A DNA stretch of 64,000 nucleotides from Ovoidimarina sp039190895 (GTDB lineage Bacteria > Pseudomonadota > Alphaproteobacteria > Rhodobacterales > Rhodobacteraceae), in contig JBCCXY010000006.1 of NCBI GenBank assembly GCA_039190895.1, positions 1 through 64,000 on the forward strand. Reading direction: 5' to 3'. A program made the translations under genes and the position numbers. The notes under the pieces were generated by a model that searched no databases, was not told the origin of the DNA, and saw only the letters and a list, made by a program, of their open reading frames with translations. Shown here in pieces: positions 1 through 8,047 of this stretch (position 1 is the stretch's first letter; each line of letters opens with the position of its first letter).

Positions 1-358
1 GGGCGATGCCGCGGTTTTCGCGCTTTTCAATGGCAGTGCGGTTTGTAGCGACGAGGGCGTCTGTCTCGGGCAGTGCGCCGCCGTTGAAGGAGCCGGGGGT
101 ATAGACCATGTCGACGATGCCGTCGCGGACGGCGTCGGGTTGCTGGAACATGCCGATGGCTTCGGGGCCGCCGCGCACCTCGATCTGGACGACGCCTTCA
201 CCCGCCTCGTTCACCTTGTCGACGAAGGACAGAAAGCTTTGCGTGTAGATCAGCGTTTCGGGGAAGGCGTGGACGGCCGTGATGGTTTCCTGCGCATAGG
301 CCGTGCTGGATATGGCGGTGGAACCGGCAATGACTCCGGCGATGAGGTTCATCTTCAT
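1..358 (-). CDS. TRAP transporter solute-binding protein, DctP family (partial, N-terminal part)
   Basis: Periplasmic receptor that would capture an organic acid for a TRAP (DctP-DctQM) secondary transporter. Only the first 119 residues are in the window; the gene and presumably the DctQ/DctM membrane genes continue to the left. The protein starts MKMNLIAGVIAGSTA and has a signal peptide ending near residue 22 (SSTAYA-QE). It then shows the typical first-lobe pattern: a short strand, FVDKVNEAGEGVVQIEV, and GPEAIGMFQQPDAVRDG, where TRAP receptors carry the amphipathic helix and the Av.dGivDm motif. The ATG at 358 is preceded by GGAGAAAAACCC, a good ribosome binding site. It lies 30 bp after the LeuD-like gene on the same strand, so uptake is probably co-transcribed with the hydratase and under the GntR regulator. 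The substrate is not visible; most TRAP receptors bind carboxylates. Confidence 0.85.
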   Translation of the reverse strand, partial: MKMNLIAGVIAGSTAISSTAYAQETITAVHAFPETLIYTQSFLSFVDKVNEAGEGVVQIEVRGGPEAIGMFQQPDAVRDGIVDMVYTPGSFNGGALPETDALVATNRTAIEKRENRGIA

Positions 359-388
359 GGGTTTTTCTCCTTCTCCCAATTGGCCAGG

Positions 389-1030
389 TCACTGGCCTCC
401 CTGTGAAGGGGCCGGTCCTCGGTCCCCGTTGTTGTCGTTTGGAATGGCCCAGGGCGCGGCGGCGGCGCGGGTGGCGCGGAAGGCGGCAATGTCGTCGCGG
501 TGGGCCAGAGTCAGGTCGATATCGTCCCAGCCGTTGATCAGCTTCTGGCGCCAGACGGGGTCGATGTGGAACGGCACGGTGAGGGGGCCGATTGTGACGG
601 TTTGGGTCGACAGATCAGCGCGGGCCTGCGCGGTGCCTGTGCCAAGGGCGGCCATCAGCGGGTCGACGTCGTCGACGCGGGCGGGGAGCAGGCCGTTGTT
701 GACGGCGTTGCTGGCGAAGATGTCGCCGAAGCTAGGGGCGATGACGGCGCGGAAGCCGTAGTCGACCAGCGCATATACCGCCGCCTCACGGCTGGAGCCG
801 CTGCCGAAGTTGCGGCGGCTGGCGAGGATGGACGCGTTGGGGTGGCGGTTGAGCGGGAAGTCCGGGACGGGCGAACCATCGGGATCGAAGCGAAGGTCGT
901 GCAGCAGGAAGCGGCAATAGCCTTCGGAGCGGGGCGTGGACATGAAGCGGGCCGGGATCAGCTGATCGGTGTCGACGCTTTCGCGGTCGAGCGCGATGGC
1001 GCGCCCGTCATGCGTGGTCCAGCCGGTCAT
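389..1030 (-). CDS. LeuD-type small subunit of an aconitase-family hydro-lyase (isopropylmalate/maleate-type dehydratase)
   Basis: Small (swivel) subunit of a heterodimeric hydro-lyase of the 3-isopropylmalate dehydratase family, 213 residues, near the usual 200. The start is placed at the ATG of MTGWTTHDGRA because it overlaps the upstream LeuC-like stop by 4 bp (TCAT/ATGA at 1027-1030). Family landmarks are DTDQLIPARFM, NFGSGSSREAAVYAL (the conserved GSSRE loop that contacts substrate carboxylates) and FRAVIAPSFGDIFASNAVNNGLLP. Sequence alone would give leuD, but it is operonic with a GntR regulator and a TRAP receptor and divergent from HyuAB and a dimethylmalate-lyase-type enzyme, with no leuA or leuB nearby. 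I therefore infer a catabolic hydratase acting on a substituted maleate or similar diacid. Leucine biosynthesis remains possible if no other leuCD exists in the genome. Confidence 0.88.
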   Translation of the reverse strand: MTGWTTHDGRAIALDRESVDTDQLIPARFMSTPRSEGYCRFLLHDLRFDPDGSPVPDFPLNRHPNASILASRRNFGSGSSREAAVYALVDYGFRAVIAPSFGDIFASNAVNNGLLPARVDDVDPLMAALGTGTAQARADLSTQTVTIGPLTVPFHIDPVWRQKLINGWDDIDLTLAHRDDIAAFRATRAAAAPWAIPNDNNGDRGPAPSQGGQ

Positions 1031-2412
1031 ACCGCCCTCCCGCTCAGCAAGGGGCGCACGTCGGTCAGGTGGCCGGTCACTGCGGCGGCGGCGACCATGG
1101 CGGGGGACATCAAGTGCGTGCGCGCGCCCCGACCCTGCCGCCCGCGGAAGTTGCGGTTGGTGCTGGAGGCGCAGCGTTTGCCGGGCGCCACGACATCGCC
1201 GTTCATCGCAACGCACATGGAGCAACCGGCGCTGACCCAGTCGAGGCCCGCGTCAGTGAAGATCCGGTCCAGCCCCTCTGCCTCCGCCTGCGCCTTCACG
1301 ATTTGCGAGCCTGGAGAGACGAGGCCCGGCACCTTCGCCTTGCGCCCGCTTAGGACGGCGGCGGCGGCGCGCAGGTCTTCTATCCGGGCGTTCGTGCAGG
1401 AGCCGATGAAGACCTGATCAACCGGCACGTCCGAAAGGGCGCGCCCGGGGACGAGGTCCATGTAATCAAGCGCCGCCCGCATCCGGTCCGCCTTCGCGCC
1501 ATCGAAGGCACGGGGGTCGGGAACGGTTTCGGTCACAGGTAGCGCGTCTTCGGGGGAGACGCCCCACGTGACGATGGGGGCAATGTCGGCGGCGTCCAAC
1601 GAGACTTCGCGGTCGAAAGTTGCGTCGGCGTCGGTGGGCAGGGTAGCCCAGGCCTCTAGCGCGCTGTCCCAGTCGATGGGCGCGTGGGGGCGGCCGTTGA
1701 CGTAGGCGAACGTGGTGTCATCGGGGGCGATCATGCCGAAGCGACCGCCGCCTTCGATGGAGAGATTGCAGAGCGTCATGCGCCCGTCCATCGACAGGGC
1801 CGACACTGCCGGTCCGGCATACTCGATGGCATGCCCCCGCGCCCCATCCGCGCCCAGCCGGGCGATCCAGGCAAGCGCCAGATCCTTTGCCCCCACACCC
1901 GGCCCAAGTTGCCCGGTGACGGTGATGCGCATCGACTTGGGTTTCTTTTGCCAGATCGTCTGGGTCGCCAGCACATGCGCCACCTCCGTCGCCCCGATCC
2001 CGAAGGCGAGCGCCCCGAATGCGCCGTGGGTGGAAGTGTGACTGTCGCCGCAATTGATCAGCAGCCCCGGCAGCGTCAGCCCCTGCTCGGGCCCGATCAC
2101 ATGGACGATCCCCCGGCGCGGGTCGTCGAGGCCGTAGCAGGTGATCCCGTGACGGGCCGTATTCCGCTCCAGCCGGTCGATCATCGCGGCGATCTGCGGG
2201 TCGCTCGGCCGCCCGCGCGTGGGGGCGTAGTGATCGACGACCCCCGTCGTCAGCCCCGGCTCTGCCACCGGCAGGCCGCGGGCGTCGATCTTGGCGAAAG
2301 CGTGGTGCGACCCCTCGTGCACCAGATGCCGATCGACCCACAAGAGGCTTGCCCCGTCGTCACGGCGGAAGATTTCGTGCGCATCCCACAGCTTATCAAG
2401 CAGCGTCTTCAC
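1027..2412 (-). CDS. LeuC-type large subunit of an aconitase-family [4Fe-4S] hydro-lyase, probably catabolic
   Basis: Catalytic subunit, 461 residues, of a 3-isopropylmalate dehydratase-type enzyme that adds or removes water across a C=C in a dicarboxylate using a [4Fe-4S] cluster. Visible landmarks are GDSHTSTHGAFGALAFG near residue 130, FIGSCTNARIEDL (first cluster cysteine), and AGCSMCVAMNGD (the other two). The start is the GTG at 2412 (VKTLLDKLWDAHE), which forms a GTGA overlap with the stop of the GntR gene; a 10-residue longer ATG start is possible but less natural. Biosynthetic LeuC, dimethylmaleate hydratase and maleate hydratase all share this fold. The operon context favours one of the latter activities. 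The partner subunit follows with a 4 bp overlap. Confidence 0.88.
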   Translation of the reverse strand: MKTLLDKLWDAHEIFRRDDGASLLWVDRHLVHEGSHHAFAKIDARGLPVAEPGLTTGVVDHYAPTRGRPSDPQIAAMIDRLERNTARHGITCYGLDDPRRGIVHVIGPEQGLTLPGLLINCGDSHTSTHGAFGALAFGIGATEVAHVLATQTIWQKKPKSMRITVTGQLGPGVGAKDLALAWIARLGADGARGHAIEYAGPAVSALSMDGRMTLCNLSIEGGGRFGMIAPDDTTFAYVNGRPHAPIDWDSALEAWATLPTDADATFDREVSLDAADIAPIVTWGVSPEDALPVTETVPDPRAFDGAKADRMRAALDYMDLVPGRALSDVPVDQVFIGSCTNARIEDLRAAAAVLSGRKAKVPGLVSPGSQIVKAQAEAEGLDRIFTDAGLDWVSAGCSMCVAMNGDVVAPGKRCASSTNRNFRGRQGRGARTHLMSPAMVAAAAVTGHLTDVRPLLSGRAV

Positions 2413-3203
2413 TCGTCCGGCGCCCCGATGACGGGTTCCCAATGGCGGCCTTCGCCGGCACCGACGCGGGCAAGGCTCATCTCCAGCCGGAAGAGGTCGG
2501 GGCGGTAAAGGGCGGACAGATGCTCTACCCCCCGGCCTTCCGCGTCGCGGACGATGCGGCGGAGGGAAAGGAGCGCGGAGCCGACGGAGATGCCCAGCGC
2601 CTCGGCCACGTCGGGCGAGGCGAGGGAAGCTGTCACCGATTGCTGCGCGCTGGCGACGCGCACGCCGCTGCGTTCCAGCAGGCGGAACATCGGTTGCGTG
2701 GCGAGGTCGGCCTCGTCGTAGTTGCGCGCGATGTCCTCGGGGACGTGCGTGGTCAGGTGTGAATACGGCCGATCGTTGGACGAGCGGACGCGCACGGCGG
2801 TCTGGATCTTTGCCCCGTCGGGCAGGCCAAGCGCCTTCGCGACGCCCAACGGGGCGGGCCCATAGGCGAAGGACAAAAGCCGCGCGGTGGTGCGCTTGTC
2901 GATCTCAACAAGCTGCGGGATCAGGGTGGCAAAGTCGGCGGCGATCTGCGGGCCGGACCCGTCACGCGGCAGGACCATGGACCCGGCGCCGGTGCGCTTT
3001 TCGATCCACCCGTCATCGGCAAGCGCGTCTAGCGCGCGGCGCACCGTCACCCGGCTCACGTCAAATCGCTGGGCCAACCGGTTTTCACCAGGCAGCAGCG
3101 CGCCTTCTGAGAAGCGGTCGTTGGCGATATCGTCGCGCAACAGCAGATAGACCCGGCGCGCCTTGCCCCCTTCTGGAAGTGTCGAGTGCGGGTGGATCGT
3201 CAC
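2409..3203 (-). CDS. GntR-family transcriptional regulator with UTRA ligand domain (HutC subfamily)
   Basis: A 264-residue repressor-type regulator. The N-terminal winged helix (about residues 15-80) shows VYLLLRDDIANDRFSEG, LLPGENRLAQRF and VSRVTVRRALDALADDGW, the GntR helix-turn-helix. The C-terminal half matches the UTRA ligand-binding fold of HutC-like proteins, with RPYSHLTTHVPEDIA and a terminal strand pair LLSLRRIVRDAEG. The start is the GTG at 3203, because AGGAGGAGG lies at proper spacing upstream; an ATG at 3293 gives an extension unlike the family. It begins the leftward operon (overlapping the LeuC-like gene by 4 bp) and faces the rightward hyu operon across 131 bp containing two inverted repeats. 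I infer it represses both units until a pathway metabolite binds. Confidence 0.9.
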   Translation of the reverse strand: MTIHPHSTLPEGGKARRVYLLLRDDIANDRFSEGALLPGENRLAQRFDVSRVTVRRALDALADDGWIEKRTGAGSMVLPRDGSGPQIAADFATLIPQLVEIDKRTTARLLSFAYGPAPLGVAKALGLPDGAKIQTAVRVRSSNDRPYSHLTTHVPEDIARNYDEADLATQPMFRLLERSGVRVASAQQSVTASLASPDVAEALGISVGSALLSLRRIVRDAEGRGVEHLSALYRPDLFRLEMSLARVGAGEGRHWEPVIGAPDE

Positions 3204-3334
3204 CGACGCCTGCCTCCTCCTGGCCTTGACGGTACGTGGGCCAACGCTAATTCCCGGCTGGCGCGCCGAGATTATGGCTTTTCCATACCCCAAAATCTGT
3301 TATAGGAAAAGTACAGATTTCTGGGAGGAACAGC
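3204..3334. promoter_or_regulatory. Divergent control region of the catabolic island with two candidate GntR operators
   Basis: This 131 bp stretch separates the GntR operon from the hyu operon. It holds two perfect inverted repeats. One is TATGG-CTTTT-CCATA at 3273-3287. The other is AAATCTGT-N12-ACAGATTT at 3293-3320, ending 14 bp before the ATG at 3335. The elements CTTTTCCATA (about 3278-3287) and its approximate inverse TATAGGAAAAG (3301-3311) link the two. The second repeat overlaps the likely start region of the rightward transcript, which suits repression. A clear -35/-10 pair is not evident. Assignment to the neighbouring regulator is inference. Confidence 0.5.
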
Positions 3335-3718
3335 ATGCCGGTTGACGAGCCTGATCCGAAGGCCCTCGTGACCGGGTACCTGGCAGCAATGGAAGCCCGT
3401 GATCTGGCAACGGCGTCCAGCGTCCTCGACGACGGGTTCGAAATGGTGTTCCCGGGCACCGGGCCGATGACATCCCTTACCGAACTAGTGGATTGGGCGA
3501 ACGGCAGATACCGCTTTGTCAGGAAAACCAGTCATGCCGCTGAAGTCTTGGACGGCGAAGACGTCACCGTCGTCTATGTTCGCGGGGTGCTGCGGGGCGA
3601 ATGGCCGGACGGGCACCCGTTCGAAGGCATCCGCTTCATTGACCGGTTCGAAGTGTCGGGCGGCCTAATCACCCGACAAGACGTCTGGAACGACCTCGCC
3701 GAGGTGCGCGCGGGATGA
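3335..3718 (+). CDS. SnoaL/NTF2-like small protein
   Basis: A 127-residue protein with the layout of a SnoaL-like/NTF2 fold: an N-terminal helix pair (VTGYLAAMEARDLATASSVLD), FEMVFPGTG, a central helix (LTELVDWANGRY), and three or four C-terminal strands (DVTVVYVRGVL, IRFIDRFEVSGGLITRQDVWND). Members of this fold act as small isomerases, cyclases, hydratases or non-catalytic ligand binders, so the name gives little about the reaction. GGGAGGAACAGC precedes the ATG. It is the first gene of the rightward operon and overlaps hyuB by 4 bp (ATGA), which ties its role to the same substrate. No catalytic residues can be assigned by eye. Confidence 0.75.
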   Translation: MPVDEPDPKALVTGYLAAMEARDLATASSVLDDGFEMVFPGTGPMTSLTELVDWANGRYRFVRKTSHAAEVLDGEDVTVVYVRGVLRGEWPDGHPFEGIRFIDRFEVSGGLITRQDVWNDLAEVRAG

Positions 3719-5403
3719 GCATCGACCCGATCACGCTCGCGGTGCTGGCCGGGAGGATGGAGCAGATCGCGGACGAGATGGACGCGACGCTGTTCCGGGC
3801 GGCGTTCAACCCAATCATCGCCGAGGCCCATGACGCCTCGCACGGCCTTTACCACGCCACGACGGGCGACACGCTGGTGCAGGGGAAGTCGGGGCTGCCG
3901 ATCTTCGTCGGCGTCATGTCTTTTGCCGTGAAGGCCGTCATCGACAAGGCGGCGGAGGCGGGCGACCTCGCCGATGGCGACATCTACATCTTCAACGACG
4001 CCCACATGGGCGGGACGCATCTGTCCGACATGCGGCTGGTGCGGCCGTTCTTTCGGGATGGCGAGCTGTTTTGCTATCTCGCGAGTGTCGCGCACTGGCA
4101 CGACGTGGGCGGGGCGGTGCCGGGCAACTACAACCCCTCGGCGACGGAGGCGTTTCAGGAGGCGTTTGTTCTTCCCCCGGTGAAGCTGGCGCGGAAGGGT
4201 GAGGTTAATCAGGACATCATCGACATTGTGATGCGCAACACGCGGTTGCCGCAGTCGGCGATGGGGGATCTGAACGGTCAGCTTGGGGCGCTCGATCTGG
4301 GGGTGAAGCGGCTGGACGAGTTGCTGGACGAGTACGGCGTGGACACCGTGAAGGCGGCGCTGGATGCGCTGGGGGATCGGGCCGAGACGCTGATGCGCAG
4401 TGAGCTGGGTGCGTTGCCGGATGGGCGGTGGCAGGCGGTCGATTACCTCGACAATGACGGGATCACGGACGCGGCGCTGCCGATCAAGGTGGCGCTGGAG
4501 ATTTCGGGCGACCGCATGGTGCTCGACTTCGAAGGGACAGCGCCGGTCACCGCAGGCCCGGTGAACATCGCGCTGCCGACGGCGGTGGCGACGGCTTATG
4601 TCGCGATCAAGCACATCTTTCCGGACCTGCCCGCGAATGCCGGGGTGATGCGGCCAATTGAGGTGCGTGTGCCGGAGGGCTCGCTATTGTCGGCGGAGTT
4701 TCCAGCGCCTGTGGGCGGGTACACCGAGACGATCCTGCGGATGATCGACGTGATCTTTTCAGCCATGGCCGGGGCGGCGCCGGACCGGGTGGTGGCGAAT
4801 GCCTATGGCACGATCAATGCGCTGTCGATTGCCGGGAAGCGGACGAATGGGCAGCCCTGGGTGATGTTCAGCTTCTACGGCGGGGGCCACGGCGGCAGCG
4901 TCGAGAGTGACGGGCTGAACCACGGGAACGCGCCAATCTCGACCGCGACCATCCCGCCGATGGAGATCCTGGAGGCGGCCTATCCGGTGAGGTTTCGCCA
5001 GTGGGCGCTGCGTCCGGACAGCGCGGGGGCCGGGGCGCATCGCGGCGGGCTGGGCGCGGTTTATGAGATTGAATTGCTTGAGGAAAAGGCCGAGGCGTTA
5101 CTGTTTGGGGAGCGGGGGCGCTTCCCACCCCAAGGGACGGCTGGGGGCGATCCGGCGGCGGTGAACGTGTTCGCCTATGAGCAAGGCGATGGGTGGCAGA
5201 CCCCGCCGCTGGCCTCGAAGATGCTGGGGATCCGGTTGGAGAAGGGGCAGGCGGTGCGGCTGGAGACGCCCGGTGGCGGAGGCTACGGCGCGGCGGCGGA
5301 TCGGGCACCCGAGGCGGTCGCAAGGGATGTGGCGCTGGGGTATCTGAGCGCGGATGCGGCGACAGAGACGTATGGCACGGGCTGGAAAGCGTTCGCGCCA
5401 TGA
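3715..5403 (+). CDS. hyuB: Hydantoinase B/5-oxoprolinase family protein (HyuB-type subunit)
   Basis: A 562-residue B subunit of the hydantoinase/oxoprolinase/acetone-carboxylase superfamily, close to the usual 550-600. Family landmarks are DPITLAVLAGRMEQIADEMD at the N-terminus, FNDAHMGGTHLSDM near residue 100, HWHDVGGAVPGNYNP, and a glycine-rich C-terminal region (YGGGHGGSVESDG, GGGGYG). With HyuA such proteins carry out ATP-dependent hydrolysis of cyclic amides (5-oxoproline, N-methylhydantoin) or ATP-dependent carboxylation of ketones. Here it overlaps the NTF2-like gene by 4 bp upstream and hyuA by 4 bp downstream. No third (gamma) carboxylase subunit is present, which favours amide or imide hydrolysis. 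It is presumably cytoplasmic; the exact substrate is unknown. Confidence 0.9.
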   Translation: MSIDPITLAVLAGRMEQIADEMDATLFRAAFNPIIAEAHDASHGLYHATTGDTLVQGKSGLPIFVGVMSFAVKAVIDKAAEAGDLADGDIYIFNDAHMGGTHLSDMRLVRPFFRDGELFCYLASVAHWHDVGGAVPGNYNPSATEAFQEAFVLPPVKLARKGEVNQDIIDIVMRNTRLPQSAMGDLNGQLGALDLGVKRLDELLDEYGVDTVKAALDALGDRAETLMRSELGALPDGRWQAVDYLDNDGITDAALPIKVALEISGDRMVLDFEGTAPVTAGPVNIALPTAVATAYVAIKHIFPDLPANAGVMRPIEVRVPEGSLLSAEFPAPVGGYTETILRMIDVIFSAMAGAAPDRVVANAYGTINALSIAGKRTNGQPWVMFSFYGGGHGGSVESDGLNHGNAPISTATIPPMEILEAAYPVRFRQWALRPDSAGAGAHRGGLGAVYEIELLEEKAEALLFGERGRFPPQGTAGGDPAAVNVFAYEQGDGWQTPPLASKMLGIRLEKGQAVRLETPGGGGYGAAADRAPEAVARDVALGYLSADAATETYGTGWKAFAP

Positions 5404-7454
5404 GCGTTCTGATCGGGGTGGATGTCGGCGGGACGTTCACGGATGTCTTTGTGCTGAACGACGCGACGGGCACGGCGGAGGTGGCGAAGGTCCCGACGAC
5501 GCGGCCCGACCAGTCGGGCGGGTTCCTTGATGGCATCGCGCGGCAGGTGAGTGACCTGTCGACGGTCGGCGTGGTCGTTCACGGCACGACCGCCGGGACG
5601 AATGCGTTGCTGGAGCGGAAGGGCGCGCGGATCGGGGTCATCACGACCCAGGGCCTGCGCGACGTGCTGGAGATGCGGCGGCGTGACCGACCGCGCACTT
5701 GGGGGCTGCGTGGGGACTTCGACCCGGTCGTCCCGCGCGATCTGCGGCTGGAGGTGCCGGAACGCACGCTCGCCGATGGGACCATCCGCAAGCCCGTGGA
5801 CATCGACGCCGTCCGCGTCGCCGCGCAGACCCTGCTGGAGCGGGGGTGTGAGGCGGTCGCGATCCTTTTCGCCAACGCCTATGCAAACCCGGCGAATGAG
5901 CGCCGTACGGTCGCGGCGGTTCGCGAGCTTTGGCCAAACCCTCATGTCAGCACCTCGTCCGAGATACTGCCTGAGATCCGCGAGTTTGAGCGGTTTTCAA
6001 CGACCGCGCTGAACGCGTACCTTCAGCCGGAGGTGTCCGGGTATATCAACCGCCTCGACGGGGCGCTGACCGACAGCGGCTTCGCGGGGGAGTTCATGAT
6101 CGTCCAGTCCAATGGCGGCGTGATGGGCACCACAACGGCCTGCCGCCTGCCAGTCCGGACGGCGCTGTCAGGCCCAGCGGCGGGTGTCATCGCGGCGGGG
6201 CATATCGCCCAGACGGCGGGGTTCGACAACGTCATCACCGGCGACATGGGGGGCACGAGTTTCGACGTGGCGCTGATCTCGGGCGGGCGGTCGATGCTGT
6301 CGCCGCAGACGTCGATTGACTTCGGAATGGTCGTGCGGACGCCGATGATCGAGATCACGACGATCGGGGCCGGGGGTGGCTCGATAGCGTGGGTCGACAA
6401 GAGCGGGCTGCTGAACATCGGGCCGGAGAGTGCCGGGTCGTCCCCGGGGCCGGTCGCGTATGCGCAGGGCAACACGCGACCCACGGTGACGGACGCGAAT
6501 CTGGTGCTGGGGCGGATCGACCCGGACAGCCCGATTGGCGGCACGTTAGAGCGGCTGGACGTGGACGGCGCCGCGCGGGCGATTGACGCGCATGTCGGGC
6601 ACACGCTCGGTCTTACGACAACGCAAGCGGCAGAGGCGATCCTGCGGGTCGCGAACTCGCGCATGGCGGGGGCGATCCGGTTGGTAAGCATCGAGCGGGG
6701 GTTTGACCCCAAGCGCTTTGCCTTCATGCCGTTTGGCGGGGGAGGAGCGTTGCACACGGGAGCGATGCTGCAAGAGGTCGGGATCGGGCGGGCCATTGTG
6801 CCGCGCTATCCGGGTGTGACTAGCGCGATGGGCTGTGTGATCGCAGACATGCGGCAGGATTTTGTGCAGACGATCAATGCGTCGACCGGGGCGCTCGATA
6901 CCGACGCGCTGGCGGACATCATGCAGGGGCATGTCGATGAGGGGATGGCACTTCTCGACGCTGCGCAGTCCCGGTTCGACGCGCGCGATACGGTGTTTGA
7001 ATTTGACATGGCCTATGTCGGCCAGACCCACACGGTGGCGGTTCCGATACCGGTGGAGGTCGTCCACGGCAATGTGCAGGCCCCCACGATTGCCGGGATC
7101 GAGGCGGCGTTCGATGCCGCATACACCGCGACTTACGGGCGGCTGCTGGAAGGCGGTGTGCGCCGGGTGATGAACCTGCGCACGGCGGTGATCGGGCGTC
7201 GCCCGAAGTTCGACCTGACCGCCCTGGCGCCGAAGGGAGGCCGCCTTACCGACGCCAAAACCGGCACGCGCCGGGTGCATTTCGGGGGCGCGTGGCATGA
7301 GACGGCGATCCTTGATCGGCTGGCGCTTCCGGTTGGGGCCGAGGTCCAGGGTCCGGCGATCCTCGTCCAGCCGGACACAACCGTTTTGGTCGATCCCGGC
7401 CTGACTGCGCGCGTTGATACTTTCGGCAACACCATCATCGAGCCTTCCGCATGA
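5400..7454 (+). CDS. hyuA: Hydantoinase A/5-oxoprolinase family protein (HyuA-type ATPase subunit)
   Basis: The ATP-binding A subunit, 684 residues (family about 680-700). It opens with IGVDVGGTFTDVFVLND, the phosphate-1 loop of the ASKHA fold (residues about 5-21), followed by HGTTAGTNALLERKGARIG and RPRTWGLRG. The second half contains GDMGGTSFDVALI (phosphate-2 loop) and FMPFGGGGALH. The start is the ATG at 5400, which overlaps the hyuB stop (ATGA); a longer frame upstream overlaps hyuB and is rejected. Known relatives phosphorylate the substrate amide oxygen or a carboxylate to drive ring opening or carboxylation. In this operon I infer activation of a cyclic imide or lactam imported by the TRAP system. 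Confidence 0.92.
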   Translation: MSVLIGVDVGGTFTDVFVLNDATGTAEVAKVPTTRPDQSGGFLDGIARQVSDLSTVGVVVHGTTAGTNALLERKGARIGVITTQGLRDVLEMRRRDRPRTWGLRGDFDPVVPRDLRLEVPERTLADGTIRKPVDIDAVRVAAQTLLERGCEAVAILFANAYANPANERRTVAAVRELWPNPHVSTSSEILPEIREFERFSTTALNAYLQPEVSGYINRLDGALTDSGFAGEFMIVQSNGGVMGTTTACRLPVRTALSGPAAGVIAAGHIAQTAGFDNVITGDMGGTSFDVALISGGRSMLSPQTSIDFGMVVRTPMIEITTIGAGGGSIAWVDKSGLLNIGPESAGSSPGPVAYAQGNTRPTVTDANLVLGRIDPDSPIGGTLERLDVDGAARAIDAHVGHTLGLTTTQAAEAILRVANSRMAGAIRLVSIERGFDPKRFAFMPFGGGGALHTGAMLQEVGIGRAIVPRYPGVTSAMGCVIADMRQDFVQTINASTGALDTDALADIMQGHVDEGMALLDAAQSRFDARDTVFEFDMAYVGQTHTVAVPIPVEVVHGNVQAPTIAGIEAAFDAAYTATYGRLLEGGVRRVMNLRTAVIGRRPKFDLTALAPKGGRLTDAKTGTRRVHFGGAWHETAILDRLALPVGAEVQGPAILVQPDTTVLVDPGLTARVDTFGNTIIEPSA

Positions 7455-8047
7455 TCGATCCCACCCGCACCGCCCTTATGACCATCGACCTGCAGAACGA
7501 TTTCCTGCATCCGGACGGCGCCTATGGCCGCGCGGGGCAGACGTCGGACCTGATCGCGGCGCTGCCCGAGCGGATCAAGCCGTTGGCCGAAGCGCTGCGA
7601 GCGCGGGGCGGGGTGTATATCAGCGCACAGTTCACACTGGTGCCCGGCCCGGGGGGTGAGCCGCTGATCGCGCCGCATCTGAGGGCGCTTCGACCGTTCC
7701 TGAGCAAGGGCGACTTTGCTCCCGGGGCGTTCGGGCATGCGTTGGTCGATGACTTGGCGCCTGCGGATTACTCCATTGAAAAGGTTGCCTATTCCGCCTT
7801 CTATCAGACGCGGCTGGAGTACATTCTGCGCGCGCTGGACATCGATACGCTGATCGTTGGCGGCATCGTAACCAACGGCGGCGTGGCGAGCACCGTCCGC
7901 GATGCGCACCTCCGAAACTTTCACACGATTCTGCTGTCGGACGGGTGCGCGGCGTTCAATCCCGAGGTGCATGAGGCAACGCTGGTATCGCTTGGGTCGA
8001 TCACGCCAGTGCGCACCTGTGCCGAAGTTTTGGAGGATCTGGGATGA
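7451..8047 (+). CDS. Isochorismatase-fold hydrolase lacking the catalytic cysteine
   Basis: A 198-residue isochorismatase-fold protein. The conserved aspartate is in TIDLQNDF (Asp13) and the conserved lysine in IEKVAYSAFYQTRLE (Lys111). The third triad position, the cysteine of the TNxCV motif found in nicotinamidases and carbamoyl or maleamate amidases, is glycine here: IVTNGGVAST (Gly144). In EntB and PhzD, which hydrolyse the vinyl ether of isochorismate rather than an amide, this position is also not cysteine. An amidase mechanism through a thioester is therefore not available in the usual way. It overlaps hyuA and the lyase gene by 4 bp each, so it works in the same route. The function is uncertain; automatic annotation as cysteine hydrolase would mislead. 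Confidence 0.85.
   Translation: MIDPTRTALMTIDLQNDFLHPDGAYGRAGQTSDLIAALPERIKPLAEALRARGGVYISAQFTLVPGPGGEPLIAPHLRALRPFLSKGDFAPGAFGHALVDDLAPADYSIEKVAYSAFYQTRLEYILRALDIDTLIVGGIVTNGGVASTVRDAHLRNFHTILLSDGCAAFNPEVHEATLVSLGSITPVRTCAEVLEDLG

Noticed and set aside
389..2412. Naming these genes leuD and leuC for leucine synthesis
   Set aside because: The family match is clear, but leuA and leuB are absent and the genes sit in a TRAP/hyu/lyase cluster under a GntR regulator, so I used a family name only.
7451..8047. Maleamate or nicotinamide amidase annotation
   Set aside because: The catalytic cysteine of the amidase triad is glycine, so a standard thioester amidase mechanism is not supported.
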